A program made the translations under genes and the position numbers. The notes beneath the pieces are model-generated. The model made no database searches and was not told the origin of the DNA. It saw only the letters and a list, made by a program, of their open reading frames with translations. A stretch of DNA of 45,483 nucleotides from Chloroflexota bacterium (GTDB taxonomy: Bacteria; Chloroflexota; UBA6077; FW602-bin22; CADDYW01), in contig JAJPKB010000640.1 of the NCBI GenBank assembly GCA_021323915.1, forward strand, positions 1 through 45,483, written 5' to 3'. Positions 34,803 to 42,473 of this stretch are shown here, piece after piece. How positions within the stretch are numbered: the stretch's first letter is position 1; every line of letters starts with the position of its first letter.

Positions 34803-34994
34803 TCAGAACAGCGTCGGCGCGCCTGCGCGCTTCAGCTGGAAATACTCCGGCAGCTCCTCGGTGTGCGTGCAGCGCGGGTATTGGCTGCAGCCGAGAAACT
34901 CTTGGCCGGTCTGGCGATTCGTACGGATCACCAAGGGCTCGCCGCACTTCGGGCAAGACTTGGTGACCTTGGCATCCTTCTCCATGGGTTTCAT
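34803..34994 (-). CDS. Topoisomerase-type C4 zinc-finger protein (start 34994 or 34985)
   Basis: CPKCGEPLVIRTNRQTGQEFLGCSQYPRCTHTEE. Confidence 0.85.
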   Translation of the reverse strand: MKPMEKDAKVTKSCPKCGEPLVIRTNRQTGQEFLGCSQYPRCTHTEELPEYFQLKRAGAPTLF

Positions 34995-34997
34995 CTC

Positions 34998-35381
34998 CTA
35001 ATGATGCCCCGTCAGGTCCCACGACTGCATTGCCGAGACGTGAAATTTTTGCCGAAATTCGCGCTTGGCCTGGCAGCGTTGGCAGCGGCCAATTTGTGTC
35101 AGTCTCCCCTCGCCATTCATCTCATACGTGATCTGCCAGTAATGCTGGCAGATCACGGGTTTTTTGGGAGTCCGAGCATCTTTTTTCGGTTTTTGAGCCG
35201 TGTGCGCAATATCACCAACCGGATACAACCGACTGGCACTGATGATTACCCGCTGCTTTGTCCGCGGATCACTGACCGCGACTTTGCCGCCGGCGTAGAC
35301 AAGCTGAGCGACGACGATATGCCCAGTCACGGGATCATCGAGGCGATAATGCCGTGTGATCGTAATTTCCGTTGCGTCCAA
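34998..35381 (-). CDS. Hypothetical protein with CxxC pair
   Basis: RCQRCQAKREF; 127 aa. Confidence 0.55.
   Translation of the reverse strand: MDATEITITRHYRLDDPVTGHIVVAQLVYAGGKVAVSDPRTKQRVIISASRLYPVGDIAHTAQKPKKDARTPKKPVICQHYWQITYEMNGEGRLTQIGRCQRCQAKREFRQKFHVSAMQSWDLTGHH
35127..35165 (+). terminator. + strand intrinsic terminator inside a - strand CDS
   Basis: CGTGATCTGCCAG-TAATG-CTGGCAGATCACG then GG-TTTTTT. Confidence 0.75.
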
Positions 35382-35393
35382 TTGGCACCTCCT

Positions 35394-35852
35394 TCAGATT
35401 TTCTCCGGCCCCGGCGGCAGTGCTTGCCAACGTTCCGCTATCAGCTCGTGCAGCGGCCGTCCGGACTTTTCCTCGATCTGGTAGGGCAGCATCACGGTGT
35501 GTAATGTGGCCATTCCCGCCTCAATAATGGCTGATTGCGCCTCGATCCAATCTTTGAGAATCCGCCAGGCAACACGCTCCGCATGGTCATAATCCGGTCG
35601 CGTGCGAACTTTTCCTTCTTTCCATTGGCGCGTCATGACCTCGAGCACGCCGGCAACGTTCGCGGGCAGTTCATACTCGTAATAACCGCCCGGGGTTTGC
35701 AGGCCAAAGGATATGCCAGTCGGCCGCTGCTTGCCGTTGATTTTTTTGTAACTCGTGGTAATTCGCTCAGCATCGTGGGCAGCGAGCACCGCATAAATTT
35801 CGCCAATGGATTGGTGGGGCGGAATCTTCGTCGTGTAATTGAGAAGAGGCAT
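35394..35852 (-). CDS. Hypothetical phage protein
   Basis: 152 aa, well-formed ORF. Confidence 0.6.
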   Translation of the reverse strand: MPLLNYTTKIPPHQSIGEIYAVLAAHDAERITTSYKKINGKQRPTGISFGLQTPGGYYEYELPANVAGVLEVMTRQWKEGKVRTRPDYDHAERVAWRILKDWIEAQSAIIEAGMATLHTVMLPYQIEEKSGRPLHELIAERWQALPPGPEKI

Positions 35853-35896
35853 ATAGTCTTTTGTTTCTCCGTTTCTTGACTATTTACTTTGACACA

Positions 35897-36265
35897 TCAA
35901 GATTCCTCCCCATCTTCCCCGAATCCCTCCGAACTCTTGTCTCGACCGCTGTCTCGACCGCGCAGAACCCCGCGTCCTGGGATCGGCCCACACCAGCCCA
36001 CCAGATAATCCAAGAGTTCGCAGATCACGTCTTCGTCCGACTCCCGACCGCGCTCGCGGAGATGATCACGGAAGCGCTCGATGGCTGCCCAGACATCGGA
36101 TGTGCGAACGACACCCAGCGGCACATCCCTGGAAAACGACGGCAGGATCGGATTGTGCGTGGCGCAGTAGTACCGTGGCGCAGTCTCGCCGACGACGACC
36201 GTTGCCGGCATGCCACACACCTGACATGGGTGTCCGAAATGGATTGTCCGCACTGTCTCACTCAT
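35897..36265 (-). CDS. Hypothetical protein with CxxC
   Basis: HFGHPCQVCGMPATVVVGETAPRYYCATH. Confidence 0.6.
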   Translation of the reverse strand: MSETVRTIHFGHPCQVCGMPATVVVGETAPRYYCATHNPILPSFSRDVPLGVVRTSDVWAAIERFRDHLRERGRESDEDVICELLDYLVGWCGPIPGRGVLRGRDSGRDKSSEGFGEDGEES

Positions 36266-36279
36266 CGATCACACCTCCC

Positions 36280-36526
36280 CTAGAACGGTATATCGTCGTC
36301 CGCGTTCTCCTCATCGGGCAGCGTGAGCGGCGTGAGGAGAGCGCCGAGGTCCTCCGGGATCGGGATCGTCTCTGTCGACACGATCCCGTGCGCGGCCAGC
36401 AAAAGAACGTGCAAACAAACTCAGAGAAACAACCAAACAAACCAGCCAGAAAACCGCCCGCTTTCTCCTCATCGTTGGGTTCCAGGTGGCATCGGTCCAG
36501 CCGATGCCGGTGTGGTCATTGGCCAT
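36280..36526 (-). pseudogene. Remnant: N-terminus of a DUF5131 (gp37/gp68-type) protein joined to unrelated sequence ending ...ENADDDIPF*
   Basis: MANDHTGIGWTDATWNPT then MRRKRAVFW...; the C-terminal tip lies in another frame. Confidence 0.5.
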
Positions 36527-36797
36527 CCGTCGCCTCGCACGCCTTGGCCGCCAGGACGGTGCGCCACTCGTCGAGCAGCTCCGCCAGCCCGCTCCCGGGC
36601 GGCGACGGATGATTCAGCACCCAGCAGAGTGCTATGTACAGCGCAGCGACAACACTTTTGCTCAGCTCATCCTTTAGGTGGATCGGCACGGTGCCGTCGA
36701 GCACGTCTTCGAGCAGATCGTGCGCCTGGCGGATCTGGACCACGGGCCGGAGTTGGTCCCCGGCGAGTGGAGTGAACGGTTGCGACTGACTGGTCAT
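36516..36797 (-). CDS. Hypothetical protein
   Basis: 93 aa helical ORF. Confidence 0.5.
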   Translation of the reverse strand: MTSQSQPFTPLAGDQLRPVVQIRQAHDLLEDVLDGTVPIHLKDELSKSVVAALYIALCWVLNHPSPPGSGLAELLDEWRTVLAAKACEATDGQ

Positions 36798-36806
36798 ATC
36801 TCCTCC

Positions 36807-37349
36807 TCATTTGGCACCAAATACCACTGATCGGCCGGCCGCCTTCCGCGCGGCGATTTCCTGCGTCTGGCGCACCTGTGCACGCACTTCCTCCTCGACC
36901 TCACGGTCGACGTCCCAGATCTGGAGCGAGCCGCGGCAGACCACCGGCTCGTACAGCGGCTGGATCTCCTCCAGCAGGAACCCGTAGCGCCGCGGCGAGA
37001 AATCGCCAAAAGCCCGCTCCAGATCTGGGACCACACCCAATTCCAGGAGTTCCTCGGTGGCCACACAGCCGGACAGCTTGCACACCGCAACGATCGCCCC
37101 GGTCGGCAGGCCCAGCCGCGTCGCCTTTCCCTGGCGGGTCTCCACGTCGTACACGAGGCCGAAACGCCGAAGGACGCGGGCGAATGGCTCGACGGAACAG
37201 ATCTGCTGGCAGTCCGCGGGGAAGACCTTCGCCGCGTGGATGGCCAACTCGCCCCGCCAGAGAGTATGCCAGCTTCTTGTCTCAATGCGTTTGGCTGAGC
37301 ACCAAACCAGACTAGCCCAGGGCTGGGTGAGCGAAAGCGCCTTCAGCAT
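36807..37349 (-). CDS. ASCH-domain protein
   Basis: MLKALSLTQPWASLVWCSAKRIETRSWHTLWRGELAIHAAK. Confidence 0.85.
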   Translation of the reverse strand: MLKALSLTQPWASLVWCSAKRIETRSWHTLWRGELAIHAAKVFPADCQQICSVEPFARVLRRFGLVYDVETRQGKATRLGLPTGAIVAVCKLSGCVATEELLELGVVPDLERAFGDFSPRRYGFLLEEIQPLYEPVVCRGSLQIWDVDREVEEEVRAQVRQTQEIAARKAAGRSVVFGAK

Positions 37350-37350
37350 C

Positions 37351-39411
37351 TCAGCCGTCCCCCTCCGGCACCTCCCGGGGCGTCAGCGCGCGGGTTCGCT
37401 CGTACTCGGCGGCGGCGACCTCGGGCGTACAGCACGCCGAGCAGAGGTCCGGCGCGACCCAATAGCACGTCTTGCCGGTCCGCTCGACGCACCCCTGGCA
37501 ATTCTCGTCCGTACATCCACACAGCCAACAGACCCGCGCCGGATCCTCTGTCTCGTTCAGTGCCCTGGTGCAGTCCCCACAGCGCAATCCGTGCGCGTCG
37601 ATCGTGCTGCCCTCTTCCGCGATTTCGTCGGCCGAGCGGTGGCAGTCCGGACAGACGAAGTCCTCGTCCTCGGCCATTCCGACCGCCTCCATGAGCGCGG
37701 GGCTTACCCCTGCCGAATCATCTCGGGGACGCTCGCGTTGCGCCAGATACCAGTCCGTCCACTGGGGGGAGATCAGATCGTCAGCGTACGCCGCCAGTTC
37801 GGCGCCGAGAATCCCCTCCACCGCGATCTGCACCGCCGTCACGACACGCAGTCCTTTGAAATGCGCCGGGTCGTGGCCGCTCAGTTCAACGCCGTGGCGC
37901 TTGCTTGCCGCAGCCACCCCCTGGCTCGCGCGGAAAACGCTACACCGCGGCCCGCTCGCCGCCGTCGCCGAGAGGAGCGCAATCTCCGCGCTCCCGATCT
38001 GATCGACGTCAGTGAGCGAGTCGACGAGCTTCTCCAGCCGGGCGCGCTTCGCCTTCGCATCGTCACGCCGTGTCTTGTTCTGCGCCTTGCTCGCGATGGC
38101 CGCGAGTCGACGCCAGCGGTTGGGGTCCAGGCAGACCTCGACGACCCTCTTGCCGTCGAGCGCCTTCCCTCGACACGGACAATCCGCGCTACAGCCCGGC
38201 GGCGCGTGCTCCCAGCGCAGATTGATGTAGCTCCCGAGCCTCATCTCGGCGGTACGGGGGAGTGGCGGCACGCCTTTCTCGACGACACCCTCGTGAACCA
38301 CGTGCTCCTGCTTCGCACGCGCTTTGGTCTCCGCCTCATGGGCAGCTTCCAGCTCGTCGAAGTGGGCCGGACGGAGGCAGACGTCACCGTAGCTGGCGCT
38401 GTGCCGCCGCGCGGCGAAGGGACAATCCCGGCAAACCGCGCGATCGAAGTGCGCCTGATCCAGGAGCCGGATGGCCTTCGCAAGGAGAAGCGCCTGGCAC
38501 GCCGGGAAAAAGTCACCAAGATCTTTCTCGAGCTGGGCCGATGGCCAGTGGTGAGCCACGGCCGCGGCCGCTAACACACTGGCCACCTCCGGGAATTGTG
38601 CATATTTGGCCAGCGCGATGCCGTGGCTCGCCGAGAGCGTTCCGGTGCGGACGTGTTCCTGGACGTCGGCCGGCAGCGTCAGCAGCCGCTCGTAGTTTGC
38701 CACGACGGGCTGACTCTTCCCGACCTCGGCGGCGATCTGCTTCTGTGTCAGGCCCGCGATCCGCCGCAAGGCCGCGTAGCCCTCGGCTCGCTCGATCGGG
38801 TCCAGGTCCACGCGTTTCTCGTTCTCGGTAATTGCCCACCGCAGTGCCGTCGCATCGTCGACCTCGCCCCTGTCGATAATCGGCACGGACTCGATCTCCG
38901 CGATCTCGGCGGCCCGCCAGCGCCGCTCACCGCAAATGATCTCGTATGCCTCGTCGGGCCAGCGACGGAAGCGGATCACCCGCTCGTGCTCCTGAGGCGC
39001 CTGGACGTCGACGACGTCGATGCGCCAGCCGAGCGTCTCGCCGACGTACCGATAGATCTCGCCGACCAGCCCGGGCGCCAGATCTGTATACCAGTTCGCC
39101 TCGTCGAGGTCGCCCGGTCGGCTCCGCGTGACCTGGTCATGCACGACCTTGAGCGTCGCTACGAGACTTTGGCCTGGCCACAAGCCCTCCAGCGCTTGGT
39201 GGGCGCGGGTCCCGTCGGCGGGGACATAGGGCCGCTGCCGCACGACGATGGGCTGGAGCATTCCTTCGGTCCGCAGCGACTCCGCCAGATCGGCGAGATC
39301 CTCGGCCGAGAATCGCTTCCTCGGATTGAAGGGGCTCGGAAATATGCTGGTCCGCGGGACAAGCTTCACCCGTTCGCTCACGGTGGGTTGGGAGACGACG
39401 TCGACAGCCAT
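37351..39411 (-). CDS. ParB/Spo0J-like protein with insertion in the N-domain and C-terminal zinc fingers
   Basis: PFNPRKRFSAEDLADLAESLRTEGMLQPIVVR ... YEIICGERRWRAAEIA ... ENEKRVDLDPIERAEGYAAL; CWLCGCTDENCQGC...CYWVAPDLCSACC. Confidence 0.85.
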   Translation of the reverse strand: MAVDVVSQPTVSERVKLVPRTSIFPSPFNPRKRFSAEDLADLAESLRTEGMLQPIVVRQRPYVPADGTRAHQALEGLWPGQSLVATLKVVHDQVTRSRPGDLDEANWYTDLAPGLVGEIYRYVGETLGWRIDVVDVQAPQEHERVIRFRRWPDEAYEIICGERRWRAAEIAEIESVPIIDRGEVDDATALRWAITENEKRVDLDPIERAEGYAALRRIAGLTQKQIAAEVGKSQPVVANYERLLTLPADVQEHVRTGTLSASHGIALAKYAQFPEVASVLAAAAVAHHWPSAQLEKDLGDFFPACQALLLAKAIRLLDQAHFDRAVCRDCPFAARRHSASYGDVCLRPAHFDELEAAHEAETKARAKQEHVVHEGVVEKGVPPLPRTAEMRLGSYINLRWEHAPPGCSADCPCRGKALDGKRVVEVCLDPNRWRRLAAIASKAQNKTRRDDAKAKRARLEKLVDSLTDVDQIGSAEIALLSATAASGPRCSVFRASQGVAAASKRHGVELSGHDPAHFKGLRVVTAVQIAVEGILGAELAAYADDLISPQWTDWYLAQRERPRDDSAGVSPALMEAVGMAEDEDFVCPDCHRSADEIAEEGSTIDAHGLRCGDCTRALNETEDPARVCWLCGCTDENCQGCVERTGKTCYWVAPDLCSACCTPEVAAAEYERTRALTPREVPEGDG

Positions 39412-39516
39412 AAAACGTTTGCGCGGCGGGGACTGTTGGCTTTAGCCGACAGAGGAAGCCGCGCCCGAGCCACAGGCTCGGAACCTCCTTTCGTTGCAGA
39501 ATCGCTCGATTTGTCG

Positions 39517-39550
39517 GCGTCAGCTGAGGCCTTCAGGCCTCAGCTGACGC
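39517..39550. repeat. 16-bp perfect inverted repeat (2-nt spacer) spanning the rep-like stop codon
   Basis: GCGTCAGCTGAGGCCT-TC-AGGCCTCAGCTGACGC. Confidence 0.97.
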
Positions 39551-40438
39551 TTTCGCTTTTCTCTTGGGTCCCTCTGGGCGCGCGATCTGCTCGGACAAGA
39601 TCCGGGCAAAGGTGTGCCAAAATCCGTCTAGTCCCTCCTCCCTTCGCTGTTCGGATACTGCCCGAATCGCGGCCGACCGGACTTGCTCGGGGGATGCCCC
39701 CACCGCGTGCGCGCGCTGGCTCAGACCGCGCTCGACGCTCGCGGTTTTCGACAGGCAGCCCAGCCGAAAGACCACGTCGCCGGCGATCGCGAGATACGGA
39801 CGGTCTGATGTGTTTGCCTGTGCCCTTTGCCATGACTCTTCTTCTCTTTCCTCTTCTTCCCATGAATCTTTTCCATGAGGTAGCACCGGCGGGCCGGGGG
39901 TGGCCCGCATGTGGGCCGGGGGTGGCCCGCATGTGGGCCGGGGGTGGCCCGCCGGCGGGCCACCCCCCTCTTCGAGCGGCAATATCTGCTGCTCCGCGAC
40001 GGAGGGGAGGGCAGACCGAGAGAGAGTGCTGACGATGCCGAAACGGGGAATTCTCTGCGCAATGGCCACCGACCGTGACTCCTCATCGACGAGTTCCTCC
40101 AGCCGACGCAGGAGGGGTTCAAGCCGATAGAGCGACGTGATCTTGGCTCCCGAGCTCGCCGTGCGACGCTCGACCTCGATCAGTCCTTTTGCCTCCAGGC
40201 CGCGAACGATCCGCTGCACCGTCGAGCGCGCAATGCCCATATGTTTTGCCAGGCGCCGCTCAGACGGGTACGGAGCACGGTCAGTCCAGCGGTACGAAAA
40301 CAACCGCACGATCAGCCAGCACTCGTCGCCGCTGAGCCCCAGCCGCGCCTGGAATTCGCCGAGCGCGTTCGGGTAGGTGCCGACGCCATGCGACCGAAAG
40401 AGCCGGCCATAGCGCTCCTCGAAGGTCCACTCTGGCAC
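39533..40438 (-). CDS. Replication-initiator-like wHTH protein
   Basis: YPSERRLAKHMGIARSTVQRIVRGLEAKGLIEVERRT wHTH N-domain, low-complexity linker, C-terminal helical domain. Confidence 0.65.
   Translation of the reverse strand: MPEWTFEERYGRLFRSHGVGTYPNALGEFQARLGLSGDECWLIVRLFSYRWTDRAPYPSERRLAKHMGIARSTVQRIVRGLEAKGLIEVERRTASSGAKITSLYRLEPLLRRLEELVDEESRSVAIAQRIPRFGIVSTLSRSALPSVAEQQILPLEEGGGPPAGHPRPTCGPPPAHMRATPGPPVLPHGKDSWEEEEREEESWQRAQANTSDRPYLAIAGDVVFRLGCLSKTASVERGLSQRAHAVGASPEQVRSAAIRAVSEQRREEGLDGFWHTFARILSEQIARPEGPKRKAKASAEA
39891..39956. repeat. 22-bp iteron-like direct repeats (3 units)
   Basis: gggccgggggtggcccgcatgt at 39891 and 39913; third unit at 39935 diverges in its last 6 nt; each has GGGCC...GGCCC dyad. 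Confidence 0.9.
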
Positions 40439-40442
40439 GCCG

Positions 40443-40637
40443 CTACGCCTCTCCCGCGCGATGATCAGGGTGCACCAGCAACGCGTGAATCCTCTGGCAT
40501 GTGGCGATGCGTGCCGCGACGTGGGGATCCTCCCGATCCACCGCCCCGATGACCGCGCCGCAGAGGCGACAGAGGAGGGGGGTCCATTTCCCTGGTCGGG
40601 GTGCGTCGCTCTGCGCTTTCTCTCCCCACCGGTGCAT
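40443..40637 (-). CDS. Small hypothetical protein
   Basis: MHRWGEKAQSDAPRPGKWTPLLCRLCGAVIGAVDREDPH..., TGATG coupling. Confidence 0.5.
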   Translation of the reverse strand: MHRWGEKAQSDAPRPGKWTPLLCRLCGAVIGAVDREDPHVAARIATCQRIHALLVHPDHRAGEA

Positions 40638-41113
40638 CAGGATCTCCGCCAATGGGCATGTCGCCAGTCGTAGCGTCCCGACCGTAGCGCGCCGAGTCGC
40701 CCGATGCACGAGCGTAGCAGCAGGCGCAGCGGAGGCCACCGCCGGACCTGGAGAGGACGGAGACGGATCCGCTCGTCGGATCCGCAGAAGGGCTGCACTC
40801 GTGCGTCGGGGATCTCGGGCAAGCACATCGCGCTCGGATACACCCCTTCCAGGGCGAGCAGCGCGCGCCGTCCGGCCTCCTCCAGACGGGTAAGGTGATC
40901 GTTTGTCAGCGCCGCGGGTTCATGGCGCGCCAGGGCCACGGCCCGGATCGTTGTCCGGACGAACGCGGTGAGTTGGCCCAGTGCCGCGAACGCGTGGGCT
41001 TCCGCCTCGTCGTAGACGAGCGCAATCACATCGCCCGGACGCCCGCAGTGGGGCTTCACGATCAGCCAGCGATCATGACTGTCGGCTTCACGCAGATAGC
41101 GCATGCTACTCAC
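40637..41113 (-). CDS. Hypothetical protein
   Basis: VSSMRYLREADSHDRWLIVKPHCGRPGDVIALVYDEAEAHAFAA; GTGA overlap. Confidence 0.55.
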   Translation of the reverse strand: MSSMRYLREADSHDRWLIVKPHCGRPGDVIALVYDEAEAHAFAALGQLTAFVRTTIRAVALARHEPAALTNDHLTRLEEAGRRALLALEGVYPSAMCLPEIPDARVQPFCGSDERIRLRPLQVRRWPPLRLLLRSCIGRLGALRSGRYDWRHAHWRRS

Positions 41114-41454
41114 GCACTCCTCCTCTGCACGCACCCGTGGGGTCCCGGCCGAAACCCCCCGGTTGTCTGCTGCAGACGCCAATCACCGTACCCGCGGAGC
41201 GGCATGCTCCAGACGTGTCTGCCGCAGACGGGGCAGAGTCCTCGCATGCGGAGCTGGGGAGAATCGGGATAGCCGGAGAGCAAAAAGGTATCAATCCCCA
41301 CCGTGACGCTCGCGCGCCCAGCGGGGACCATCACCTCCTGCCCGGTGAGGGTGAAGATCATCGCCGAGAGCACCGCTGCCAAAAGCAGCGGCTCCGGATC
41401 CGGACAGCCGACGATGGTTGGAACAGCTGATGAGTATTCAGGTATACTATACAT
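41110..41454 (-). CDS. Hypothetical protein with CxxC
   Basis: GLCPVCGRHVWSMPLRGYGDWRLQQTTGG. Confidence 0.5.
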   Translation of the reverse strand: MYSIPEYSSAVPTIVGCPDPEPLLLAAVLSAMIFTLTGQEVMVPAGRASVTVGIDTFLLSGYPDSPQLRMRGLCPVCGRHVWSMPLRGYGDWRLQQTTGGFRPGPHGCVQRRSA

Positions 41455-41536
41455 AGCATCCTTTCGCTGCGCGTCGCGCGCATGCGGCAGAAGAGAGTCC
41501 GTCCCGCATGCGCGCAACCTCTTTCGGGTTCGGCAT

Positions 41537-41725
41537 CTATGCAGCCGAGGGCAAATACGGGGGCGCTGCCGCGCCGGGCGGGCAACGGTCAAGGTGCTGG
41601 TTGAAGCGCACAAACGCGGCGTTGAGTTGGAAGCTCAGCTTGTCGATGTCCGCCAGGATCGACTGGAGTTCCATCGCCCATTCCTGGCCACTGGCCAGGC
41701 GCCGCTCACGCTCGAAAGCACTCAC
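41537..41725 (-). CDS. Hypothetical small protein
   Basis: 62 aa, 4-nt overlap with the upstream gene. Confidence 0.45.
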   Translation of the reverse strand: MSAFERERRLASGQEWAMELQSILADIDKLSFQLNAAFVRFNQHLDRCPPGAAAPPYLPSAA

Positions 41726-42135
41726 CTTCCTTTACTCCTTGTCTTCAGACTAACGACAGACGGTACGCCGTCTGCCGTCAATGAGACCGCGTCGACCTCG
41801 CAGCCAGATTCCAACAGGCGCAACCGGAGTTCGATGCGCACCTGCTCACCGCTGAGCAGGCGACGGAGCAGATCAGGGACAACGAGCAAATTATCCGCGC
41901 GGGGCGTCTCGGCGCTGCCCTGTGCCAGAAGACGCTCGACGTCGGCACGCAGGATCTGCCAATGGCTACCGACCTTCCCGCCCGGCTTGCGCGCCGGCAC
42001 CGGGAAGGTGCCGTGCTCGAGCATCTTGTAGGTCCGCCCGCGGGTCAGCCCAAGCATCGTTCCTGCCTGCTCGGCGGTAAGTACCGCCGCGTCCGGATTC
42101 CGCACCGGACGCACGTACCGCCGCTGTCCCTTCAT
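41722..42135 (-). CDS. Excisionase-like HTH protein
   Basis: AAVLTAEQAGTMLGLTRGRTYKMLEHGTFPVPARKPGGKVGSHWQILRADVERLL. Confidence 0.8.
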   Translation of the reverse strand: MKGQRRYVRPVRNPDAAVLTAEQAGTMLGLTRGRTYKMLEHGTFPVPARKPGGKVGSHWQILRADVERLLAQGSAETPRADNLLVVPDLLRRLLSGEQVRIELRLRLLESGCEVDAVSLTADGVPSVVSLKTRSKGR

Positions 42136-42341
42136 CACTTCTTCGCCTTCGGCGCTTGAGCGACTTTCTTTACCGTGACACGGAACCGCACCATCCAACC
42201 GTGGAACGTCCGGGGATTCACCCCGAGCGACTCGGCGGCCCGGTAGATCGTGCCGTGGCGCGTGTAGGCATCGGCGACGATCTCCGCGATCGGCCTTCCA
42301 TACGCCGACTCGAGCTTTTCAATTCTCGGATTCTTGCGCAC
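42135..42341 (-). CDS. Small HTH protein, first gene of the - strand early operon (Cro-position)
   Basis: GTG 42341, GAGG RBS; DAYTRHGTIYRAAESLGVNPRTFHGWMVRF. Confidence 0.65.
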   Translation of the reverse strand: MRKNPRIEKLESAYGRPIAEIVADAYTRHGTIYRAAESLGVNPRTFHGWMVRFRVTVKKVAQAPKAKK

Positions 42342-42353
42342 TGTTACCTCTTT

Positions 42354-42461
42354 GTCACTCTTCGTGAGTTCGCGGCGTGCCCCGCTAGCCCGTCGACCAA
42401 CCTCACAAGAAGTGAGCAGATAGTAACAGATCGTTTTGTCCGTGTCAAGACTTTTTGTGAG
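42354..42461. promoter_or_regulatory. Three related operator-like sites (42354-42368, 42402-42416, 42447-42461)
   Basis: GTCACTCTTCGTGAG; CTCACAAGAAGTGAG; AAGACTTTTTGTGAG. Confidence 0.6.
42420..42448 (-). promoter_or_regulatory. Early promoter TTGACA-N17-TACTAT on the - strand
   Basis: TGTCAA 42443-42448 and ATAGTA 42420-42425 on +. Confidence 0.75.
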
Positions 42462-42473
42462 AAAATCAGCACG

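Noticed and set aside
37057-38574. 505-aa + strand ORF
   Set aside because: Antisense shadow of ParB-like and ASCH genes.
39891-39956. CRISPR array
   Set aside because: 22-bp units are contiguous direct repeats with no spacers and no cas genes.
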